NCBI GenBank assembly: GCA_016703745.1
Contig: JADJBK010000006.1
Span: 2,232,001-2,296,000, forward strand
DNA length: 64,000 nucleotides
Source: Nitrosomonas sp.
GTDB lineage: Bacteria > Pseudomonadota > Gammaproteobacteria > Burkholderiales > Nitrosomonadaceae
Direction of reading: 5' to 3'
Numbering within the stretch: the stretch's first letter is position 1; every line of letters begins with the position of its first letter. The notes below the pieces were generated by a model, which worked only from the letters and a program-made list of their open reading frames with translations, ran no database searches and was not told where the DNA came from. Shown here in pieces: positions 48,716-57,213 of the stretch. A program made the translations under genes and the position numbers.

Positions 48716-49906
48716 TTAAAATGCAACTTCCCTGATTCTTTCAAATGCTTCTTTGCACTCCGTAACAGATGAAACCAATGCTATCCGCACGAAATTTTCA
48801 CCTGGATTAATGCCACCGGCTTCACGTGCCAAGTAACTACCAGGCAGAACTACAATATTCTTTTCATGATAAAGCCGTCTGCAAAACGCGGTATCGCTGA
48901 CCGGGGTTTTTAGCCAAAGGTAAAATGCAGCTTCCGGCATGCTGACAGGCAACGCCGTTGCAAGTATTTCCATGGCGTCTGCAAACTTCTGTTTATATAG
49001 CCGCCGATTTTCGATCACATGCTGCTCATCGCTCCAGGCAATGGTACTGGCTGCTTGTACTGCCGGATTCATGGCGCTGCCGTGGTAGGTGCGGTAAAGC
49101 AAAAATTTTTTTAAAATGGATGCGTCACCCGCAACAAAACCGGAACGGAGTCCCGGCACATTGGAACGCTTGGAAAGACTGCCAAACACCACTAGTCGAG
49201 GAAAACCACTTCGACCCAATTTTTTTGCCGCCTGTAATGCACCAAGCGGGGGATGCGCCTCATCGAAATAAATTTCTGAGTAGCACTCATCCGCCGCAAT
49301 AACAAATCCATACTGATCGGATAAAGCAAATAGACTCTGCCACTCGTTCAATGTCATCACCCGACCGGTAGGGTTATTCGGCGAGCAAATATAGACTAAC
49401 TGGGTACGCGCCCAGATATGGTCTGGTAACTGCGTCCATTGTGGCGCAAACTGGTCTTCCGGCAAGGAATTAAGAAAAAAAAGCTCGGCGTTGGCCAGTA
49501 ATGCCGCGCCCTCATATATCTGATAAAAAGGATTCTGGCAGACAACAACCGGTCGCAGTGAGGTATGCGCATCCACAACTGTCTGCGCAAATGCAAATAA
49601 TGCCTCTCGACTGCCATTAATAGGGATAACCTGTGTCTCTGGATTGATATTATCAAGCTGGTAGCGCTGCGCCAACCAGGCAGCAATACTGGTTCGCAAC
49701 CAGTTCGAACCTTGCGTTGTAGGATAATGCGCGAGCCCTTGCAGATTATTTGCCAGTTCCTGCTTGATAAATTCAGGCGTTGCGTGCTTGGGCTCGCCAA
49801 TATGCAGACAAATAGGTGCGAGCGAAGCATTAGGCTCTAAATCTTTCAGTAATCCGGCAAGTTTCTGAAATGGGTAAGGCTGAAGATTTTCTAATACAGG
49901 ATTCAT
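48716..49906 (-). CDS. dapC: succinyldiaminopimelate transaminase
   Basis: From the ATG at 49906 it has 396 residues, typical of the enzyme that aminates N-succinyl-2-amino-6-ketopimelate. It is a fold-type I PLP enzyme: SPNNPTGRVM, ADECYSEIYFDE with the PLP Asp, and the PLP Lys in FGSLSKRSNVPGLRSG. Its frame stays open upstream into the divergent exporter gene, but the GNP-rich start MNPVLENLQPYPFQKL fits family members. It forms an operon with dapD. Confidence 0.94.
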   Translation of the reverse strand: MNPVLENLQPYPFQKLAGLLKDLEPNASLAPICLHIGEPKHATPEFIKQELANNLQGLAHYPTTQGSNWLRTSIAAWLAQRYQLDNINPETQVIPINGSREALFAFAQTVVDAHTSLRPVVVCQNPFYQIYEGAALLANAELFFLNSLPEDQFAPQWTQLPDHIWARTQLVYICSPNNPTGRVMTLNEWQSLFALSDQYGFVIAADECYSEIYFDEAHPPLGALQAAKKLGRSGFPRLVVFGSLSKRSNVPGLRSGFVAGDASILKKFLLYRTYHGSAMNPAVQAASTIAWSDEQHVIENRRLYKQKFADAMEILATALPVSMPEAAFYLWLKTPVSDTAFCRRLYHEKNIVVLPGSYLAREAGGINPGENFVRIALVSSVTECKEAFERIREVAF

Positions 49907-49997
49907 ATTTGGCAGAATGCTGTGATCAGCACGGTGTTTGTAGCCGGATAGATTTTTTGATGTACCACTAAGAGCAGGATTATAAAGGCTGGCAGCA

Positions 49998-50885
49998 ATG
50001 TTGACCATAAAAAAAACGTTACCAATCGTCTCCCTGCTTCTTGGCGCAACCATATGGGGCATAGTTTGGTATCCCTACCGAATACTTGAACAACATGGCA
50101 TCGGAGGTGAGCTATCAACTACATTGACTTACTTCACTGCCTTGCTGATTGGCCTGGTGTTATTCCACAGGCAGCTTTACCGTGAAGTCATTTTTAGTGC
50201 CGCCATCCACTATTTGGTATGGATTGGATTATGTGCTGGCTGGGCCAGCATGGCATATACCTTGGGGATTGTTCACGGGGAAGTCATGCGAGTACTGCTG
50301 TTATTTTATCTGGCACCACTTTGGACCATTCTGTTTGCGCGTCTGCTACTCAATGAACGACTGAGCGTCCATGGCTACTTCATTATCCTGCTATCGTTAA
50401 TGGGCGCCATCCTCTTGCTTTGGCAGCCAGGAAACAAAATACCCATGCCGACGTCCTATGGCGACTGGATGGGTCTGACTGGTGGATTTATGTTTGCGCT
50501 CGCAAATGTTCTTATTCGCAAAGACCAACAGCACAGTATCCAGCTCAAATCACTGGCAGTCTGGGCTGGCGCCACCTTGATCGGAGTAACCGTCCTGATG
50601 CTGAAAGGTGACGTCTCAATTTATCCTGCCCACCCGATTGAAGGAAGTATTTGGCTGTTATTGCTGGGGGTAGGAATATTAATTTTTTTCCTGAGTGTGT
50701 TATTGCAATTTGGACTTACCCACACCCCGGCAAATCAGGCGATTATTATTCTACTGTTTGAGCTGGTAATAGCCGCACTTGCAGCTCATTTTCTAACAGA
50801 AGAAGTGATGACTCTCAAGGACTGGACAGGTGGATTAATGGTTGTCTCAGCCAGTGTTTTTTCCACAAAAATCAATCGCAGCTGA
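49998..50885 (+). CDS. EamA/DMT-family transporter
   Basis: The 295-residue inner-membrane protein has ten hydrophobic helices in two EamA repeats (IVSLLLGATIWGIVWYPYRIL begins repeat 1; GDWMGLTGGFMFALANVLIRK begins repeat 2). Members export amino acids or other metabolites. It is divergent from dapC with a 91-bp gap. No substrate can be assigned; the lysine-pathway neighbours are suggestive only. Confidence 0.88.
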   Translation: MLTIKKTLPIVSLLLGATIWGIVWYPYRILEQHGIGGELSTTLTYFTALLIGLVLFHRQLYREVIFSAAIHYLVWIGLCAGWASMAYTLGIVHGEVMRVLLLFYLAPLWTILFARLLLNERLSVHGYFIILLSLMGAILLLWQPGNKIPMPTSYGDWMGLTGGFMFALANVLIRKDQQHSIQLKSLAVWAGATLIGVTVLMLKGDVSIYPAHPIEGSIWLLLLGVGILIFFLSVLLQFGLTHTPANQAIIILLFELVIAALAAHFLTEEVMTLKDWTGGLMVVSASVFSTKINRS

Positions 50886-51111
50886 CTGGCTCCAAACTTA
50901 TTCCTAGATTCGAATTTTAGTGATACGCTATTGATGGTGATAGGGGTCGGTTCGCAACCACTGCTTGTCATGGCCACGTCACAAGTAACACCTACATTGC
51001 TCGTACAAGATTAATAAAGCGGGTTTGGGTATAGTATTTTCGTACCTTCTAATGAAACAAATTCACCGACTTATTCGATTTATCGATCTTTATTCCAACG
51101 GAGAACAAATT

Positions 51112-51702
51112 ATGCATAACCCAAAAATCTTGATCATGACCATTGCTTGCGTTATTACCTTCACAGTGACACCGCTGGCTGCAGCAGAAAACATAGCCAG
51201 CCATTCCACAGCCTCTGGAAATTTGTTGCTTGCACAAGCGCATGAACAACACGCGGATCACAATGGCAAACACGACAAAAAAGCAGACGACGGACATGCA
51301 GATCACAAGGAGCATGGGCAGCACGACAAAATGCAGGCAAACTATGCTGACATGATCACTTCGCACGCCGAAGCGCTTAATCTCTCTGATGAACAACTGG
51401 GCAAAATTATGCGCCATCATCTAAAGAGCTCCAGGGAAAATCGCGAAATCATGCAACAGGCTCATAAAAGTATGAAAGCACTTCGTAATGCGAGCGTCAG
51501 CTCTGATGCGAATGACGACTTACTCCGCAAACATGCCAAGGATCATGCCGATGCCATCACTGAGCTGGCTGAAAAACGCATCAGCCAACGTAAAGCCATG
51601 CATAACATTCTGAGCGAAGAACAACTCAAAAAACTCAAAACCATGAAAATACATCATGGCAGTCATGGCTCAGACAATAAAGGTGGGCATAATCATCATT
51701 AG
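51112..51702 (+). CDS. His-rich periplasmic Spy/CpxP-like protein
   Basis: From the ATG at 51112 (GGAGA 8 bases upstream) it has 196 residues and a signal peptide (ILIMTIACVITFTVTPLAAA). A His/Asp/Lys-rich stretch (HEQHADHNGKHDKKADDGHA, then DHKEHGQHDK) is followed by a helical domain with two LTXXQ-like motifs (LNLSDEQLGKIMRHH and HNILSEEQLKKLKTM), as in Spy/CpxP/CnrX proteins. The C-terminus is HHGSHGSDNKGGHNHH. It could bind metal or act as a periplasmic chaperone or sensor. It stands 71 bp before the peroxidase gene in the same direction. Confidence 0.82.
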   Translation: MHNPKILIMTIACVITFTVTPLAAAENIASHSTASGNLLLAQAHEQHADHNGKHDKKADDGHADHKEHGQHDKMQANYADMITSHAEALNLSDEQLGKIMRHHLKSSRENREIMQQAHKSMKALRNASVSSDANDDLLRKHAKDHADAITELAEKRISQRKAMHNILSEEQLKKLKTMKIHHGSHGSDNKGGHNHH

Positions 51703-51773
51703 CACGGATGCGTAATTTAAATGCCGGGTCGCAAAGTAACTCTATTTGTTTAGATTAATCAATGGAGAATCCA

Positions 51774-53033
51774 ATGAAACTTATTCTACTGCTTACTTTC
51801 ATTTTAAGTTTTCACGCCTATGCTCAAGAACATGGCGCACATGAGAAAGGCACCCAGACCAGCTCGTCACATCAACATCAAATTAAAAATGAAAGTACTG
51901 ATGTGGCGATTGAAAATGAGGACAGTCAAGAAACTACCATACTGGACTCAAGCAGCGCTGCTGATAGCCATACTGAAGATACGGCAACTGAAACTGCCGC
52001 TGAGCATACGCATACGGGCTGCGGTCAACATGACCACGGTTGCGAAGGAATGCATGGTGGCGGTCATGCGGGTCATCAGGAAGGTGCTGGCCACGGCGGC
52101 AAAATGCATAAAGGAGGAATGCATGGCGGCGGTCACGGTCATGGTTTGGACAGAAACACTCTCAAGCAATACTTTGAACCCTTACCAAAATCGATTATCG
52201 ATGAACAAAAAAATGCCGCATTGATTAATCTGGGAAAGATGCTCTATCTGGATCCACGGCTTTCAGTTAATAACAAAATTTCCTGCAATTCCTGTCATGG
52301 GCTTGGAAATTTCGGTGTGGATAACGAACCCACTTCTCCGGGTCATGAAGGCAAGCGCGGCAACCGCAATTCACCCACTACCATGAATGCCGCACTTCAT
52401 ATAGCGCAATTCTGGGATGGCCGCGCTCGTGATGTGGAAGAACAGGCATTAGGCCCGATTCTGAATCCAGTTGAAATGGGAATGCCCGACAAAGGTACCG
52501 TTGTCAAGAAACTTAAAGAAATTGATAGTTATCAAAAATTATTTACTGAAGTTTTCAGCGATCAGAAATACCCATTTAATTACAACAATATCGGCGAGGC
52601 AATTGGCGCTTTTGAACGCACCTTACTGACACCATCGCGTTTTGACGATTATCTGAATGGTGATGATGAGGCCTTATCCAAGGTTGAAAAAAGAGGGTTA
52701 CACAAGTTTATTCGGATCGGTTGCGCGACCTGTCACAACGGTGTTGCCATCGGTGGAAACTCCTTCAAGAAGATAGGTTTGATTGAGCCTTACGAAACCC
52801 CTGATTTTGGGCGTTACGAAGTAACCAGAATTGAGAATGACAAGTACGTATTCAAGGTTCCTAGCTTGCGAAATATCACACAAACTGCGCCGTATTTTCA
52901 TGATGGTTCGGTTATCACGCTGGAAGAGGCCATTCGCCTGATGGCGAAACATCAGCTTGGTCGGGAAGTGGGTCATGGGTTTATCCGTGATGTGAAAGCT
53001 TTCCTGGGATCCCTGAAAGCTAAAGAGCCGTGA
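51774..53033 (+). CDS. di-haem cytochrome c peroxidase with His-rich N-terminal extension
   Basis: From the ATG at 51774 (GGAGA upstream) it has 419 residues with a signal peptide (LILLLTFILSFHAYA). Residues ~20-125 are a low-complexity His, Gly, Glu, Ser region (HGGGHAGHQEG, HGGGHGHG; also CGQHDHGC). Then comes a MauG/CcpA domain: haem 1 CNSCH (171-175), haem 2 CATCH (317-321), FWDGRARDVEEQALGP and APYFHDGS. It reduces hydrogen peroxide using cytochrome c. The extension is unusual for the family and may bind copper, nickel or zinc. The preceding His-rich gene may be cotranscribed. Confidence 0.93.
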   Translation: MKLILLLTFILSFHAYAQEHGAHEKGTQTSSSHQHQIKNESTDVAIENEDSQETTILDSSSAADSHTEDTATETAAEHTHTGCGQHDHGCEGMHGGGHAGHQEGAGHGGKMHKGGMHGGGHGHGLDRNTLKQYFEPLPKSIIDEQKNAALINLGKMLYLDPRLSVNNKISCNSCHGLGNFGVDNEPTSPGHEGKRGNRNSPTTMNAALHIAQFWDGRARDVEEQALGPILNPVEMGMPDKGTVVKKLKEIDSYQKLFTEVFSDQKYPFNYNNIGEAIGAFERTLLTPSRFDDYLNGDDEALSKVEKRGLHKFIRIGCATCHNGVAIGGNSFKKIGLIEPYETPDFGRYEVTRIENDKYVFKVPSLRNITQTAPYFHDGSVITLEEAIRLMAKHQLGREVGHGFIRDVKAFLGSLKAKEP

Positions 53034-53324
53034 AGAAATCAGTACGATCCAAGTGCAACTATTTATGAACGACTCATCAGGACAATAATTAGTCTGTAAT
53101 ACGGGCCAATTACCGCTGAACGCTAAACGGCACTTGTGGTTTCTCATTTTATGCTCTGATTTTTGTGGCTTCTGGTAGTGCCGGTTTAATCGCTTGCACG
53201 GAATGAGAATACGAATTACATTAACAGCCGACGTTTGTCATAAAAGTCACACCAATATAAAATTCCGCGCCTCACTGAAGTTTGTGGAAACCGGAATAAA
53301 TGTAAAACTAAAAGGAGAGAAATT

Positions 53325-53744
53325 ATGCAATTGAAAGGATCTCAAACTGAAGCTAATTTGAAAGCAGCATTTGCTGGTGAATCCCAGGCGAACCGTCGTT
53401 ATCTTTATTTTGCAGCTAAAGCTGATGTTGAAGGTCAAAACGATGTCGCATCAGTCTTTCGTTCTACCGCTGAAGGTGAAACCGGGCACGCCCACGGACA
53501 CCTGGAATATCTGGAATCATGTGGCGATCCTGCAACGGGCCTGACATTTGGCTCGTCGCGTGACAATCTCAAAACGGCAATTGCTGGTGAAACACATGAA
53601 TATACCGATATGTATCCTGGCATGGCGAAAGCAGCACGCGATGAAGGTTTCAATGAAATCGCCGACTGGTTCGAGACACTTGCCAAAGCGGAGCGCTCTC
53701 ATGCCAATCGCTTTCAACGTGCGCTGGATAATTTGAACGACTAG
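53325..53744 (+). CDS. rubrerythrin (erythrin domain only)
   Basis: The 139-residue di-iron ferritin-like protein has the two Glu-x2-His type ligand sets (FAGESQANRRYLYFA, AEGETGHAHGH, IAGETHEYTDMY, LAKAERSHANRF). The rubredoxin domain with its Cys pairs is absent. It reduces peroxide; a partner must supply electrons. The ATG follows AAAGGAGAGAAATT. The next gene, an Fe-S/DUF3501 fusion, is the usual partner of this short rubrerythrin in proteobacteria. Confidence 0.93.
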   Translation: MQLKGSQTEANLKAAFAGESQANRRYLYFAAKADVEGQNDVASVFRSTAEGETGHAHGHLEYLESCGDPATGLTFGSSRDNLKTAIAGETHEYTDMYPGMAKAARDEGFNEIADWFETLAKAERSHANRFQRALDNLND

Positions 53745-53784
53745 GGATTTGAACAGTAGTAGTTAAAACTGTTTGATTATATGC

Positions 53785-53822
53785 TTGCCCGGTTGATGCT
53801 CGTTTACAGCATTTCCGGGCAA
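53785..53822 (+). terminator. hairpin after rubrerythrin gene, possible terminator
   Basis: TTGCCCGG pairs with CCGGGCAA, and inside it ATGCT pairs with AGCAT, giving a long interrupted stem. The tail ATCTAATTT is only weakly T-rich, so it may attenuate rather than end transcription before the Fe-S gene. Confidence 0.45.
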
Positions 53823-53871
53823 ATCTAATTTAGCGCCTGCTTTATTTGTTGAACTAACTGATTACCCTCTT

Positions 53872-55854
53872 ATGTCATCCCGCGAAGGCAGTCTGGAAGC
53901 ACCCAAACGCAATCCGATAGATTGGCAAAACCCGGATTTTTACGATGAACAGCAATTGTTTGAGGAAATGTTCCGGGTATTTGATATTTGTCACGGTTGC
54001 AGGCGTTGCGTTAATCTTTGTACTACCTTTCCCAGTCTGTTTGATCTCATTGATGACGGCAAGACGGGTGAGCCTGATGGAGTGGAAAAACAGGACCTGT
54101 GGCAAGTTGTGGATCGCTGCTACTTGTGCGACATGTGCTTTATGACTAAATGCCCTTATGTGCCACCGCATCCGTGGAATATTGATTTTCCACACTTGAT
54201 GTTACGTGCCAAGGCAATCAAATATAAAAAACAAGGCGCGAGTTTGCGCGATAGACTGCTATCGAGCACCGATACCCTGGGTAAACTTGCCACCATACCG
54301 GTAATCGTGCAGACAACCAATGCCATTACCCAAACACCCGCCACGCGCAAAATATTCAGCAAGGCATTGGGCATTCACCCCGAGCGGGAATTGCCGACCT
54401 ACAGCTCACGAAAATTCCGCACCCATGCTAATCCGGACGAACACTTTGCGCTGATACCCAGCTGCAACGTACCCGGGAAGGTAGCCATCTATGCCACCTG
54501 TTATATCAACTACAACGAACCTGGTATCGGCCATGATCTCCTCTGGATACTGGCACATAACGAAATTCCGGCAAAACTGGTTGCGCAGGAGGCCTGCTGC
54601 GGAATGCCGAAGCTGGAACTTGGTGATCTGGATAGCGTAGCCGCGCTCAAGGATCGCAACATCCCCCATTTGTCCAACCTGGCAAGGGAAGGCTATGCAA
54701 TTTTGACTGCCGTTCCTTCGTGTACATTAATGTACAAACAGGAGTTACCCCTGTTGTTTCCTGAAGATGAAGCGGTCGCCATGGTGGCCGATGCCATGTT
54801 TGATCCATTTGAATACCTGATGCTGCTCAATCGGGAGGGGCTGCTGAAAACCGATTTCCAGTATGCGCTTGGCAAGGTGGCCTATCATATTCCCTGTCAC
54901 TTACGAGTACAAAATTTGGGTAGGAAGACCCGTGACCTGCTGCAACTGATACCTGGAACAGAAGTCACGACAGTGGAACGCTGCTCTGGACATGACGGCA
55001 CTTGGGGTGTCAAGCAGGAATTTTTTGACGACTCGATGAAAATCGGTCAGCCGGTATTCCGGCAGATGGGCGAGGCAGAGCCTGATTACATTAGTTCCGA
55101 CTGCGCCATTGCCGCACGCCACATCCAGCAAGGAATGAAACCCAGACAAACCGTAAAACACCACCCGCTATCCCTGCTGCGCATCGCTTACGGAGAAACC
55201 CAGAACCAACCGTTATCAGCACAATCAGTGCCTGCAGCAGGTTCAATCAGTCATTCACCAGGAAATATCATGCCCAAGATCACTCGTGACAGTCTTTTGA
55301 CGCTCGAAGCTTATGCCAAAAACAGAGAATCTTTCCGCGCTGAGATCATGGCACACAAAAAAAACCGCTCAGTTGCACTCGGCGAACATGTCACGCTGCT
55401 ATTTGAAGATGAACTCACGATGCGCTATCAGATCCAGGAAATGCTGCGCGCAGAAAAAATATTTGAGGATGCTGACATTCAGCAGGAGCTGGATGTCTAT
55501 AATCCATTGGTTCCTGATGGGAGTAACTGGAAGGCAACCATGCTGATCGAGTACGGCGACCCGGTGGAACGGGCAAAAAAACTGACTCAACTGATCGGCA
55601 TCGAAAACCAGGTATGGGTAAATGTTGCTGGGCATCCGCGTATCTATGGAATGGCTGATGAAGACCTCGATCGCACCAACGCCGAGAAAACTTCCGCTGT
55701 TCATTTTCTACGCTTTGAATTGTCACCAGAAATTGTCCAGGCATTGCAGCAGGGTGCAGCTCTGGGCATGGGCATAGACCATTCCGCGTATCAGATAACA
55801 ATTCAGCCCATAGCAGACAATATACAGAAAGCACTGATGCGGGATTTGGCATGA
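53872..55854 (+). CDS. GlpC/HdrD-like Fe-S protein fused to DUF3501
   Basis: The 660-residue protein has two [4Fe-4S] motifs at the N-terminus, CHGCRRCVNLC (40-50) and CYLCDMCFMTKCP (83-95), then two CCG-type domains (EACCGMPKLELG, ERCSGHDGTWG), as in GlpC and heterodisulfide reductase subunits. From residue ~467 (MPKITRDSLLTLEAYAKN) to the end it matches the DUF3501 family. The join is a Ser/Gln/Pro-rich linker. An ATG at 55270 preceded by AGGAAAT looks like the former start of a separate DUF3501 gene. Rubrerythrin, this Fe-S protein and DUF3501 usually occur together, probably for peroxide defence. Confidence 0.88.
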   Translation: MSSREGSLEAPKRNPIDWQNPDFYDEQQLFEEMFRVFDICHGCRRCVNLCTTFPSLFDLIDDGKTGEPDGVEKQDLWQVVDRCYLCDMCFMTKCPYVPPHPWNIDFPHLMLRAKAIKYKKQGASLRDRLLSSTDTLGKLATIPVIVQTTNAITQTPATRKIFSKALGIHPERELPTYSSRKFRTHANPDEHFALIPSCNVPGKVAIYATCYINYNEPGIGHDLLWILAHNEIPAKLVAQEACCGMPKLELGDLDSVAALKDRNIPHLSNLAREGYAILTAVPSCTLMYKQELPLLFPEDEAVAMVADAMFDPFEYLMLLNREGLLKTDFQYALGKVAYHIPCHLRVQNLGRKTRDLLQLIPGTEVTTVERCSGHDGTWGVKQEFFDDSMKIGQPVFRQMGEAEPDYISSDCAIAARHIQQGMKPRQTVKHHPLSLLRIAYGETQNQPLSAQSVPAAGSISHSPGNIMPKITRDSLLTLEAYAKNRESFRAEIMAHKKNRSVALGEHVTLLFEDELTMRYQIQEMLRAEKIFEDADIQQELDVYNPLVPDGSNWKATMLIEYGDPVERAKKLTQLIGIENQVWVNVAGHPRIYGMADEDLDRTNAEKTSAVHFLRFELSPEIVQALQQGAALGMGIDHSAYQITIQPIADNIQKALMRDLA

Positions 55855-56384
55855 GCCATGATGCTCGCCATCTGTTGCTTGCTTTTGCCTTTACGCTATT
55901 TCTGACAGGCTGTGCCGGCAGGGAGCAGTTTATTGATACGCTCGATCATGGCAAGACTTGGGAAGAAATTGCCCCCAGCATGCCACCCTATCCTGAAAAC
56001 ACCAACCTGCTCGCATTTGATGCCGGCCCTGCAAACAACCTGAGTTTCTTCATCGACGCCCATTCAATCAGTGTTGACAAGAAGATGCGTGTGATTCGTT
56101 ACAGTATGATCATTCGCTCTCCGCAAGGTGGCGATAACGTTATGTTCGAAGTCCTACGCTGTGAAACCCGCGAACGTAAACGCTATGCAATCGGAGATCC
56201 CTCAACGCAAACCTGGGTGCCTGTACGAAACAGCGAATGGGAAACCCTCGAACAAGTTCGACAGCTGCATGCACAACGCGAACTGGCGAAATACTACTTC
56301 TGTCCACGTGGGTTGGTAGTCAATTCTGCCAGTGAAGCCATTAATGCATTGAAGTCCGGGATACACCGCAAATCCACGCGCTGA
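55851..56384 (+). CDS. CNP1-like lipoprotein
   Basis: The 177-residue protein begins with a lipoprotein signal (LLLAFAFTLFLTGC, lipobox LTGC). The domain matches the CNP1-like family of neisserial and other betaproteobacterial envelope proteins: HSISVDKKMRVIRYSMIIRSPQGGDNVMFEVLRCETRERKRYAIG. Function is unknown. It overlaps the preceding gene by 4 bp (ATGA), so it is translated with the Fe-S/DUF3501 protein. Confidence 0.88.
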   Translation: MSHDARHLLLAFAFTLFLTGCAGREQFIDTLDHGKTWEEIAPSMPPYPENTNLLAFDAGPANNLSFFIDAHSISVDKKMRVIRYSMIIRSPQGGDNVMFEVLRCETRERKRYAIGDPSTQTWVPVRNSEWETLEQVRQLHAQRELAKYYFCPRGLVVNSASEAINALKSGIHRKSTR

Positions 56385-56413
56385 TTAAACTGACTCCACA
56401 AGTTCTAACTATT

Positions 56414-57085
56414 TTGTCTTCACCAACGTTTATTCGCAGCTATGTGCTTCGTCAGGGATATTACTCGGACGCACAGCGTCGCGCCTATGAAACATTAATG
56501 CCATGTTACGGAATCCCCTTTTCTGCTGCGCCTATTAATCTAGGGGAAGTATTTGGCCGAGCAGCGCCTAAAATATTTGAAATTGGCTCGGGAATGGGCG
56601 AAACAACCGTTGCCATTGCGCAACAACAACCCGAAAAAGATTTTATTGCTGTAGAAGTTCATGCTCCCGGTGTTGGGAGTCTGCTCAACCGTATTCAGCA
56701 GCTGGGCATAATGAATCTCAAAATCATTGCCCATGACGCGCACCTCATATTGCAAAATATGCTGCCCAGTGAATCACTCGATGGCGTGCATATCTTCTTT
56801 CCCGATCCCTGGCCAAAGACACGCCATCACAAACGCCGCCTGATTCAATCAGATTTTATATCCCGCCTGTCCACCCGCATGAAACCGGGCGCTTATCTGC
56901 ATATTGCAACCGATTGGGAAAATTATGCTGAACATATCCTGCAGGTACTCGGCTGCGAAGACCAATTGATCAACACCGTCGAAAACTACGCCCCTCGCCC
57001 ATCCTATCGATCGCTAACCAAATTTGAGGAACGTGGCTTGAAGCTGGGGCACACCATTCGCGACATTATCTTCATCAAACGTTAA
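56414..57085 (+). CDS. trmB: tRNA (guanine-N7-)-methyltransferase TrmB
   Basis: The 223-residue enzyme makes m7G46 in the tRNA variable loop. SAM-binding motif FEIGSGMGETT, VEVHAPGVGSLLNRI, and the signature IFFPDPWPKTRHHKRRL are intact. The N-terminal SYVLRQGYYSDAQRRA is typical. The start is called at TTG 56414; no ATG is suitably placed, so the exact start is uncertain. It follows the CNP1-like gene by 29 bp. Confidence 0.95.
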   Translation: MSSPTFIRSYVLRQGYYSDAQRRAYETLMPCYGIPFSAAPINLGEVFGRAAPKIFEIGSGMGETTVAIAQQQPEKDFIAVEVHAPGVGSLLNRIQQLGIMNLKIIAHDAHLILQNMLPSESLDGVHIFFPDPWPKTRHHKRRLIQSDFISRLSTRMKPGAYLHIATDWENYAEHILQVLGCEDQLINTVENYAPRPSYRSLTKFEERGLKLGHTIRDIIFIKR

Positions 57086-57139
57086 CCACCCGAAACCACC
57101 ACTTTCCCTAGAAATTAATCCAGGCAATACCTGACTGGG

Positions 57140-57156
57140 TGCGACAATTTGTCGCA
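57140..57156. promoter_or_regulatory. candidate operator, perfect palindrome
   Basis: TGCGACAA-T-TTGTCGCA is a perfect 8+1+8 inverted repeat, 57 bp upstream of the start of the exported-protein/TonB receptor operon. Its size and symmetry fit a dimeric regulator site. No matching site was noticed elsewhere in the window. Confidence 0.45.
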
Positions 57157-57213
57157 TTCTAATCATATAAAGTTTGCTGTAGCATTGCGTGCTTCAAGAA
57201 TAAGGAGGGGGCG

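Noticed and set aside
53195..53225. Possible Fur box upstream of rubrerythrin (AATGAGAATACGAATTACATT)
   Set aside because: Too few matches to the 19-bp Fur palindrome to call.
57160..57205. Possible sigma-54 promoter before the exported protein gene
   Set aside because: GC and GC dinucleotides occur but the TGGC-N8-TTGC spacing and consensus are not met.
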